Assembly: GCA_002749535.1 (NCBI GenBank)
Contig: MZZL01000025.1
Location: 124,001-188,000 of the forward strand
From: Apophysomyces variabilis
Taxonomy: Eukaryota > Mucoromycota > Mucoromycetes > Mucorales > Mucoraceae
Reading direction: 5' to 3'
Length of the DNA: 64,000 bases
Shown: in pieces, positions 33,801 through 42,672 of the stretch
Layout: each line of letters starts with the position of its first letter
Numbering within the stretch: the first letter of the stretch is position 1
The notes under the pieces: model-generated
Told to the model about the DNA's origin: nothing
Seen by the model: only the letters and a program-made list of their open reading frames with translations
The model's database searches: none
Translations under genes and position numbers: made by a program

Positions 33801-34104
33801 TAGTACTTGTGTTCCATGAAGAGGATGATCGGAATTAACGTGTTTCCGTTTACATTGAACTTCTCTAGTTTGGAACACCGACTGCACCTCTTCTCTAAAT
33901 CAGAGATCTATCACCGAGGATGAAGACAAGGCGACACTGCTCTACCGCAGTTATTACACTTAGCTAATCATACACCTATCGCCGAGAAGAACGTTCACTA
34001 ATTACAAATCCCGCATAAGATCAAATAATTATAAATAGGCAGACAAGTTAAATGAAACAAAGATATCCAACAGTCTCAAAGGATTCTATCCGCCCCTTTT
34101 TCTA
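33801..34104 (-). mobile_element. 5' leader of the DIRS element
   Basis: This leader segment is repeated in inverted orientation at about 7390-7690. It marks the 5' edge of the minus-strand element. Immediately beyond it (from about 34140) begins sequence related to 14.6 kb, so the element sits at the left border of the second coiled-coil block. Confidence 0.65.
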
Positions 34105-35101
34105 TACACCTATAATACACAAACATTTCCAATTCTTTTATTTACTTCTGTCGGCTCGGCTGCTAAGCCCAAAAACTGCATGCGTGCGTGAGTCAATATT
34201 TTCATAAGCGTTTCCGAGATTTAAGCCAAGATGAAGTTGCTTACCAACTAATACACATAGAAAATTTATATGTAGCATACTGTGAAAGCCAGTAGACAAA
34301 CGAGAGGTTTTCGTTTTAGCCTTAGCCCTAGCAGCATAAGATTTATTTTCCTAGACTTGGGGAGTCACTAACCATAAGACTTTCAGCGAGTCAGATCTTA
34401 CACCACGTAAGAGGATGATTGTTTATAGTCTCTTCTGTTCCAAATCGTCTGAATCCTTTTTCCGAATGCCAAGCGGCAGATTTTCCTGTTACACTGTGTC
34501 ATATAAAAAGTAAAAGATCGCATAGTGACCGTTTCAATTTCTCGTACTCTGAGATAACAGCATCTAGTTTGTAAATAAGAAGTGTAAGACAGTAAGCAGT
34601 CAAGTTGATTTTGAAGTACTGCATAACAAAGCTTTATCCTACAGATCGCACAGCAGCAGTTGTATGCACCTTGATGACAGCGGAACGATGCCCGCAAATA
34701 AAAGATTAATGCGTCAAAAGGTCATCCCTTCACACGTTTGGAAGCTGTGCTGTTACATTGCCTACAATTCTCGGCTCGAGGCATCAAATTCCGTTTGAAA
34801 ATCTGTGTAAGTTGGAACTATTTATGTGTAACAATGTTTGTGTTAGTGATAAAATGTCCCACCTAACTTGGTAGCTGGGAGTTTTTAGGATAAATACACA
34901 ATCCATGATTACAGTAGGGCCACTTGTTTCTTGGCTACCACACTTTAAGTGCCGTTCACCAGTTGAAGGCTTATCGTAGAATATCCAATCTGCTTTGTAT
35001 CAAACGCTTAAACACAAAACGAGAACGTCAACTCTAACGAATATCGAACTGGGCGGAAAGCTACTTGTTTCAACGTAGGGTAATACGAGGCCAATCTTGA
35101 A
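34105..35101. other. Upstream region of B1; right copy of the segmental duplication
   Basis: No gene. It is related to 14.6-15.7 kb in the same order (GCTAAGC boxes, GTCACTAACCATAAG, TGTTACACTGTGTCAT, AGTGACCGTTTC). The last bases before the start (ATCTTGAAATG) also resemble those before A1 (ATCTTGACATG). Confidence 0.45.
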
Positions 35102-35956
35102 ATGTCTTATCAGAGCATTGGAGGAGAAGCCATTCTACAGGCCGGAAATGATGCTGCAGAGCAAGCCCTCGCCAGGACCCGTGAAACAGGTGTAGAGCAG
35201 GCTATTGTGAGGGCACTTGACGGACAGGCAACTCCAGAACAGAAAAAGTATGCGATCGAACTTTTTATGAATGTGGTCAAAAGAAGCGCTAACAATGGGG
35301 AGCGTCTTGGAGGGCTGGAGAAAAGACTTAAGCAGGCTGATCAGCAGGCCGAGGAAAATGAGGAAAAAGTTAGGGTTCTTGAAAGTCTAAAACAAAAGGG
35401 CGAGCGCGTGATTTTGGACTTGCGCAGGCGGATACACGCCAGCGAAGTTACTATCGAGCAACTTCGAAACAACCAAAACAAAGAAACCGCCGATCATAAG
35501 GAAACGGTAGACAAGTTGCAAAATATGTTACAAAAGAGTCAAGAACAGATTGAAGACCTTCTAAAGAAACGTCAGAGAGAAAATAACGATCATCAAGCAA
35601 AAGAAAATAGCTTTCAAAGTCAGCTTGAAGAAAACTTTAAAACAATCGAGGAACTCGAATCACAACGTATAAAACTTCAAAGACAGGTTGAAGCAAAAAC
35701 AGACAAGATTCGAGATCTAGAGGACGCTGTACAACAACAACGCAAAGAAATCAATTCGCTTCAAGGAAAAAGAGCAACCCATGGAAATCGGCCGTCCGAT
35801 GAGTGGCTTTTGACGGACGAGTATGCCTTACATGCAAAGGAAAGCCGATCGAAACTGTCTGTAACGAAACGAATTATTACCAGAATTCTCTTAGCGGTTC
35901 CAATTTTTGCATTCGGTTATGGGGTTAGGGTGCTACAAACTATGTCACATAAATAA
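35102..35956 (+). CDS. Coiled-coil family member B1, paralogue of A1
   Basis: Intact single-exon frame of 284 residues from the ATG at 35102. It aligns almost without gaps to A1 at the start: EQAIVRALDGQATPEQKKYA here, EQAIVKAIEGQATPEQKKYA there. The motif is NGERLGGLEKRLKQADQQ from residue 65. The coil is shorter than in A1. A polar linker (residues about 225-255) precedes a hydrophobic end (RILLAVPIFAFGYGVRVL, about 260-279) and the tail QTMSHK. It is predicted to be attached to a membrane by its C-terminus. Family and function are unknown. B1 opens the second block just as A1 opens the first. Confidence 0.75.
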   Translation: MSYQSIGGEAILQAGNDAAEQALARTRETGVEQAIVRALDGQATPEQKKYAIELFMNVVKRSANNGERLGGLEKRLKQADQQAEENEEKVRVLESLKQKGERVILDLRRRIHASEVTIEQLRNNQNKETADHKETVDKLQNMLQKSQEQIEDLLKKRQRENNDHQAKENSFQSQLEENFKTIEELESQRIKLQRQVEAKTDKIRDLEDAVQQQRKEINSLQGKRATHGNRPSDEWLLTDEYALHAKESRSKLSVTKRIITRILLAVPIFAFGYGVRVLQTMSHK

Positions 35957-36939
35957 AAAATGTCAACTGAGCTGAATATTACAAGATTGTGCTGATTAGC
36001 AGCTGAAAATTTACTTTTGGCAGAGACATTTGCCGTCAGCGAGTTGTAACCGTTCATGCTAACTTTAGGAGTAAAGAAAAAGAAGGCTCACAACTGCAAC
36101 AACCTAACTAGGAGCCGGAAACTATGGATCCAAAAACGAGAGTATGACAACTCTGCATGAGTTTCCTGTTTTTGAGAAGACCTCCCGCCAAAGTCTCCCA
36201 GAGCCACGGTAGGATATTTTCATAGTACCAGATAGGTAAGATTACCCAGAAATATCCTCACCAACGAAAAACGACTTTCAATCACTAAGCCAATTGCAGA
36301 CCCCCTACTTTGACGTATGGAATTCAATGCCATACACACTTATCAATCATGTGCCATGGTGGTTAACCGCCAAGCCTGGACAAGCAACCTAATAGGGTTA
36401 AAAAGTCTATTCTATGCTCAGTCTTCCGATTGGTTTGGGACATAAGTACAATTGGCGATTATAGTTAGTGCACGTCTAAAAGAGTTTGTTTTGTATTATT
36501 TCAGTGCTATTAAAACGTCCAAGCTTTGCAGACAATTTAAAAACCAAGATACCTACATAACCTTATTTTTGAGTTATACTATCTAAATCTTCTTCAATCG
36601 GAGAAGCGCAAATTACTACGCCAAGGTTTGCTAACCAATGTATTGACGGAGCCATTTACCGAGATAACAAATATTGACAACCACATCACCCACAACAACG
36701 ATATATTTCAGCATCATTGTTTGTTTCAAGTATTGGCGACTATTTAGAGTCAAAAAAGCGGCTTGAGCTCAAAGGATTTCATCTAATTCCGCATACCCTT
36801 GTTTGTACTCAGGTATGCATGTTATCACTCGAAAACGAGAGGAACTAATGCAAAGAATTTTCAGTCCTCGTCCGTTTTATTACAGCAGATTACAAGATTG
36901 AACAAGTTAGATAACAACCTTATTATACAAAAAGAAATT
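35957..36939. other. Spacer between B1 and B3
   Basis: No gene. Part of it (36.45-36.54 kb) matches the spacer after A1. No counterpart of A2 is present here, so A2 was either lost from this block or gained in the other. Confidence 0.4.
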
Positions 36940-37599
36940 ATGGTAATAACTGGAGAAAAATCACAGCAGGTTTATCAGATGGTGTGTTAGGCCATCATAA
37001 GGGAATTATCTAACAGTGCCAGCGACGGAAACCTGGAGCAAGGATTCGTTGTGATTTCTGACGGTTCAACAGCTCTTTTGCAGGCGTCAGATTTCTGGGA
37101 AGTCGTTTGTGACGTGAATGATATGCAATGTGACCATGAAGCGCGTTTGGGGAACGCTGAGGAAATCATCCCTGATATTGACCAGGCGAACGAAGACGAT
37201 GCAAATAAAATTGAACAGTTAGAAAAAGAAGAAGAAGAGTTCCGGGATGAACGGGAGCAGCATAAGAAAAGAATCCAGAGCCAACGAGAAAAAATTGCAA
37301 AAATGCAGGCAGAACAGGAGAACAATGCAGCTAAACGTCAAGAAACAATAAAGGACTTGGAATCCAAGGTCGAGGAATCCGAACACGAACTTGAAAAGAT
37401 CGAACAGAAACGGCAAGATCAGTCAACTTCCCAGCAGGAGAAGGAAAATAAACTTCATAGACAACTACAAAAGAGCAGTGAGGCTATTAAAAGACTGCAG
37501 GAAGAGAGCGAAAAGAAAGCTGAAGAACACCACAGAAGGCAAAATATTTTAAAAGAGGAGCTGGAAGAGCTAAAGAAGAAACTGAAAGACCTGGAGTAA
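36940..37599 (+). pseudogene. Coiled-coil family member B3, premature stop; paralogue of A3
   Basis: The frame starting at the ATG at 36940 meets TAG at 36988-36990 and then stays open for 203 codons to the end at 37599. The post-stop sequence AIIREL matches A3's ACIREP, so the homologous region spans the stop. After it come DMQCDHEARLGNAEE (family motif HEARL) and about 150 residues of acidic coiled coil (SQREKIAKMQAEQENNAAKR), with no membrane segment. The first ATG after the stop is at 37123, inside the motif, so a shortened product is conceivable. I treat it as a pseudogene or a recently damaged copy. Confidence 0.6.
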
Positions 37600-39264
37600 A
37601 AAACTAATAAATAAAGAGATACATCAAAGGGGAAACTGCAAATAGCTTCTGAAGATAGGCTTATAGCGAGAAAAGAAAAAGTTTTGCTCCTGAACTAGTT
37701 CTATACATGTTAACATCTGAACAAAATAAGATGGATATCCATACGGATGTGTACCAAGAAGTTCTACGGGAGAACAAAGGCAATACTGATTTTTTCTTTG
37801 TTAAGTAACAACTGAATCATAGTAATTGCAAATTGTACGCTTGAATGCTTCGAAAAATAAAGCCCCAAAGGAAATCGTCAAATCATCGAGTGTACACAAA
37901 ATCACAAACCCCATTAAGGGCACAACACATGCATGCTTCTGGGCTAATTGTCTGTATTGATAACAATGCGGTTTTCTTGTAGTCACATTTGACTTATATC
38001 AGGTCTTGTGTGCAGAGATGTAAATTGCATGCCGCTGTGTTGCTATCTAGAATCATCAACCCACGTCTGGGGTGGTAACAGGTTAAATCAAAAAGACTTA
38101 ATTCTTCCCTTTCCTAAGTTTCGTATAACAACCGCCTACGATGCCTGCAGAAAAGTTACACTCAGATCATAGCTCGGTAGAATATAGTGTTCATGATACA
38201 GCGCAGCTTATATCATTTACCATATGTTACAGCAAGCACAATCACAGCACCAGAGAATGCTAAACCGGCCATAACGTGGTAGCTTTAGCATTCTAGGTGT
38301 GATAAATGTATCATTTAGTTTTCTGTACAAGTATAATCAGACTGCAAGAACACAGAAAGTGGGAATATTCAAACCTAAGGGGTATGAGAAATCACCACTA
38401 GGCTTTGTGCAGATCTATGTTGTGGTCTATATCTCTGTATCATTTTCAACCCTTGCATGTATCAGAGCAACGGGTAATTATGATATGGATGTGGATTCAG
38501 GTGCCGATACCAATCACTGTTATTAAGCTTCGTGGATATTGAATTATATTGCTTGCACTTCAGCGCTTGTGGTAGCGAGATTAATTAAATAAAGAAAGAC
38601 GCGAACAGTAAAATACTGTGAGACTGGAATATGGCTTTATCCGCGATACCATTCCCTTATTTATACTTTTTCTGCATTATCTCAGCTATTGCGGTTTGAC
38701 TTTTAGTAATGTCAATCTCTAGTCTTATTGATATACATCTTCTACCTAGATTTCGGGGAAGTATTTGGCATAGGATCTCCAATGAAACGATTTTATTATA
38801 GCTTAGCCGTATTTATCCTTTGGACACAACAACGTCTCTAAGATAAGATTGTTTGTTTTACCACTGCCAACTTTTCAGTCGGGGCCCTGGAAAAGTCTGT
38901 AGCACAAAGCACCACCATCCAGGGCTTGTAATGACCCACCCTACATAAACGATACCTTGTTTATTGGCACTTTCGGTTTTGCACGAATCTTATTCCGAGA
39001 GGCAATACCCAAGCTTTCCTCACTGACACTGACAAGAGTCAGATATCAAGCATTACTTTGAGACATCGAGCACGTAAATAAGAGAGCCGTAGTAGGGCTT
39101 AAAACCTCCATTTAAATTTGCTCCTTCCTCATTCAAGTATATAGATTGCCATATAAAAGCAACAAGTTAACCATCAGCTTTTTCGTGTTTTATACTACCT
39201 TTTACGCCAAAGCTGGTTTTCAACAGCTTGAAACAAGACAAACACTGTTCGAGAAGCTGTTATA
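37600..39264. other. Spacer between B3 and B4
   Basis: No supported gene in 1.7 kb. The start resembles the downstream flank of A3. Confidence 0.35.
39150..39160 (+). promoter_or_regulatory. TATA-like element upstream of B4
   Basis: CATATAAAAGC lies about 110 nt before the ATG at 39265 and is followed within 20 nt by AACCATCAG, a word also found between the TATA-like element and the start of A2. Confidence 0.35.
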
Positions 39265-40764
39265 ATGATTGTCCCAGACCGAGAACAAAATGGAAATTTA
39301 TCTAACCAGGATGCTGCAGAGCCGGTCAATTTACGAACAGGAAATGGCAGTACAGAGGAGCCTGTTGCCAGCACTGCGCACGTTAATTTAGAACAAGCTC
39401 TAGTCAGTACTTCCCAAGTAAATACAATATCAGCATTAGAACCGGTGAACGACGGGCAGGTACTAATTGACGGGAAAACAATGTACGAAATATTTGTAAG
39501 GATGGTTCAAACGACAGTTGATCACGAAGCGCGTCTGGACGACGTCGAACAAAGAATAGACATAACCGCGCGTAATGTTGAAGATAACCAAAGACGAATT
39601 TTCTATCTTGAAAAAAAAGTACGAGAAGCGAAGGAAGAAGTACAGAAATTAGCGAAGGGTATTCAGACGAATAACGAGACTATAAAACGGCTCGAAATTC
39701 AACAGGAAAAAGAAGCACAAGAATTTCTTGCAATGGAAAACAGATTCCGGGTCAAACTGGAAGAAACACAACAAAGAATCGAAGAGATAAAAAAGGAGAT
39801 AAACGAGGAGGAAGAGAAACATCGAGAAATGAAACGCAAATTGAAGGAAAAAATCCGAAAGAACAAAGAGGATGCGAAAAGGCTTTGGGAACGACAAAAA
39901 GACGAAGAAAAGCAGCAAATTGGAGAGGAAGACAATCTGGAACAAGAGATAAAAAAATACCAGAGCCGTCTCGAAAATTTGCAAAAACAAAAGGAGGATG
40001 AGACTGAATATATTATACATACGAAAAAACTGATTGAGAAGGAAGAAGAGCAACATTCAAAACGGCAAAACGAAACTAAGAATCAGAAGTTTCAGAATGA
40101 ACTGGAACAAAGACAAAAAATCCAAGATATCAAAGACTCTTTCAGAGGCAGCATCCGTCGCGGTGATGAAGGGATCATGGTCAAGGTCTTGGGCCATCCT
40201 AGCGTCATAGCGCAAGATGACAGGCAACGTGGCAAATCTACACGAGAGAAGGAACAGAAATATCGAGAAATGGAACACAAATTGAAGGGAAGAATCGGAA
40301 AGCATGAAGAGGAAGCGCGAATGCTTCCAGAACAACACGAAAATGAGGAAAGGCAGCAAAGTGGAAAGGAAAACAATCCGGAACAAGCGATAAAAAAAGT
40401 CCAGAGGCGTATCGAAGATCTGCAAAGACAAAAGGAGGATGAGATCAAACATGTTAAACATATTGAACAAATGCGTGAGAGGGCAAGAGAGCAGCATTCT
40501 GAAAGGCAACAGGAAACTACGGAGCAGATCCAACATTGCAGGGAGATCGGTGAGCAACTCACCATAAAACATCAGAAGGCAAAGAAGAAGTTTAAGTTTT
40601 GGACTATAGCTCTTGCGATCGCTACCGGTACTCTCTGTGGCATAGCAGCGCCCGCCGTTTTAGCAATAGGCGCAGCTGCAGCCGTAACTGGGGGCGCAGC
40701 AGTGGGCGTTACTGCAGGTGCGCTCGTGGGTGCAATTATTGATCATGTGAGAAATAAGGATTAA
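39265..40764 (+). CDS. Coiled-coil family member B4, internal repeat and Ala/Gly-rich C-terminus
   Basis: Intact single-exon frame of 499 residues from the ATG at 39265, the longest of the family. After a polar N-terminus comes MYEIFVRMVQTTVDHEARL with HEARL at 87-91, then DVEQRID and a very long, highly charged coil. About 90 residues of the coil are duplicated: EKHREMKRKLKEKIRKNKED (from about 39817) and EQKYREMEHKLKGRIGKHEE (from about 40253). About 50 residues separate the two units. Residues about 449-492 form an Ala/Gly-rich hydrophobic region (GTLCGIAAPAVLAIGAAAA, VTGGAAVGVTAGALVGAII) that could make a membrane hairpin. The tail is DHVRNKD. It is closest to A4. The function is unknown. 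Confidence 0.75.
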   Translation: MIVPDREQNGNLSNQDAAEPVNLRTGNGSTEEPVASTAHVNLEQALVSTSQVNTISALEPVNDGQVLIDGKTMYEIFVRMVQTTVDHEARLDDVEQRIDITARNVEDNQRRIFYLEKKVREAKEEVQKLAKGIQTNNETIKRLEIQQEKEAQEFLAMENRFRVKLEETQQRIEEIKKEINEEEEKHREMKRKLKEKIRKNKEDAKRLWERQKDEEKQQIGEEDNLEQEIKKYQSRLENLQKQKEDETEYIIHTKKLIEKEEEQHSKRQNETKNQKFQNELEQRQKIQDIKDSFRGSIRRGDEGIMVKVLGHPSVIAQDDRQRGKSTREKEQKYREMEHKLKGRIGKHEEEARMLPEQHENEERQQSGKENNPEQAIKKVQRRIEDLQRQKEDEIKHVKHIEQMRERAREQHSERQQETTEQIQHCREIGEQLTIKHQKAKKKFKFWTIALAIATGTLCGIAAPAVLAIGAAAAVTGGAAVGVTAGALVGAIIDHVRNKD

Positions 40765-41670
40765 ATAGCAGAACATCTCAACAAATATATGCTTTATCGT
40801 CTATTAACATGAAGGAGAGATGCTAGAAAGTTGATGATAATGTAAAACAAAAATGATTTTTGTTATTTGACTACATGGTTGAGGATACGGCAAATATGGC
40901 TTGACAATACATGTGTTCCAAAATTTTCTTGAAATTGGATCAGCGTAATCTGAACTACGATAATTGCTTGAGAACTACATGTTATCACTATACGCCAGTA
41001 ATATGTTACAGCTTGCACGAGTAACTAGTCAAATTTTGGCGTGAAAAGATGCATATAAAAATATCTTTTCACGAACGTATATTGTGCGGCACCATGATAT
41101 AATATTGGAAAATCTAACCTAATACGATCTACTAACCATGTTTGATGCGTACATGACAGAAAGATAACTTCCGTTCCTTGATTTTCAAACCGGTTCCGGA
41201 AGATTGTAAATAGTTTACTAATATCTTGAAACATCTCGTTAAGGTTGGTCCTTCCTAAAATGCAGATTAAAAGTTCGATCGTACCAAGGAGAAAAGTCAC
41301 ATATTGCCATCGTCCGTAGCCAGGAAACCAGTAAGGTAATACTGCGTTTACACCATTGCGACCTTGGCAGAATAGCTATTGAGATACTCCTTCTCAAAGT
41401 AATGGTCACGGCATCACACTATTTACTCCCTAGAATACAGAGAAGAGTTGCACCAAAAATATTACTGCATAAAAGAAACAAAACATTTCGGCTTAGACAG
41501 CCAAATCCTACTTTTGCTCCGTTTGTGGTAAAGTATGCTTGCATCGCTCGATAATGGCAAATGTTAATTACTGGTTTTCCCTTGTTATGACGCATTATTA
41601 GCCTCTTTCACATTACTAAGAAGTCCATTTGACCAAACGATTTCATCATCCTTCTCCTGAAGCAGTTACC
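40765..41670. other. Spacer between B4 and member C
   Basis: No gene can be supported. Confidence 0.35.
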
Positions 41671-42538
41671 ATGGTTGAAAATAAAGCAAAACAAGCCTTT
41701 GACAATATTCACCGAAATATCGAAGAGGAAGTTTCCTCCAGTACCGGGAATGACATCAACAAGTTAGGTACTATGGTCAAGGAATTGATGGACCGCGACA
41801 TGCATTTGCATGAAGTGATCGGACTGCTTGAAGACTGTAAGGCAAACTTTGAACAAGCTGCTGAACAAATCAGGGAGTTAGAGGACTTGAAAAAGAAATC
41901 AGACCTTGAAATACGAAAATTGACGCAACAAATCGAGAAGCAAAAACAGTTGGCGAAAGATACATTTGACCAACAGCGAAGAGCAGAAGAAAAATATAAG
42001 CAGACTATCCACTATCTGGGACGGAGACTCTGCGGGTGGCTAAAACGTTCAGAGAGTCTTGAAAAGCAATTAAAAGAGGAAATAGAAAAACGACGAAAGG
42101 ACGAAAAAAAATACCAAGAAAGAATAACTGCTCAACAAAGAGTGATTGGGAAGCTTCTTAAACAGCAGTGGATAAATAATGAATTGCAAGAAACGTTGCG
42201 ACTGAACCAAACAGTCATAGACAACCTTAAAAGAGCTACGAGATGAGGCGCAAACCGATCTGGAAGCCATGGAAAAGAGTGCTAATGAGCAGATTGATTG
42301 TAAACAATAAATAATCGATGACCTTTGCAAGGTGTTAGAAGAAGAAAGAGAAAGCCACCAGAAAAAAGAAAAAGAGCATTCGCGAATCCTAAAGGAACTG
42401 CAAGAGGAGATGGCGAAACTTAAACGTGCGCCAAAAAGAGAAAAGCGCAATCCTTCGTTCCCGGATGGCCAACCTTGGACTTCCCAAATGATGCGCGAAT
42501 TAATGGAAGCAATGGCAGGGCACCACAAACTACATTAA
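41671..42538 (+). pseudogene. Coiled-coil family member C, frameshift plus stop
   Basis: From the ATG at 41671 (MVENKAKQAFDNIHRN) the frame runs through VKELMDRDMHLHEVIGLLED, a looser version of the family motif, and a charged coil to DNLK near 42230. The coil continues one base out of frame as ELRDEAQTDLEAMEKS. A TAA at 42308-42310 lies between CKQ and IIDDLCKVLEEER. Reading then stays open to the stop at 42536-42538 (WTSQMMRELMEAM). There is no hydrophobic tail. The two lesions mean that at most the first 190 or so residues are made. The remnant at 240-395 is its closest relative in the window. Confidence 0.65.
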
Positions 42539-42672
42539 GGTAGAAATCTGCCCTTCAAGGGGCAAATCAATCCCAATTACTTGCCAAATGCAATTACACA
42601 AAGCATAAAAAGCAGCAAAGCAGTTGAATCTCTTTTCTCCTTTTTTATTCATAATTGTTTCCAAAACTGGTT

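Noticed and set aside
32703..33887. 394-codon minus-strand open frame overlapping the DIRS RT
   Set aside because: Mostly the wrong frame of the reverse transcriptase; only its last about 30 codons (after the frameshift near 32790) are the true continuation.
40057..40572. Two long minus-strand open frames over B4
   Set aside because: Leucine/phenylalanine- or serine-rich antisense of a charged coiled coil; no independent support.
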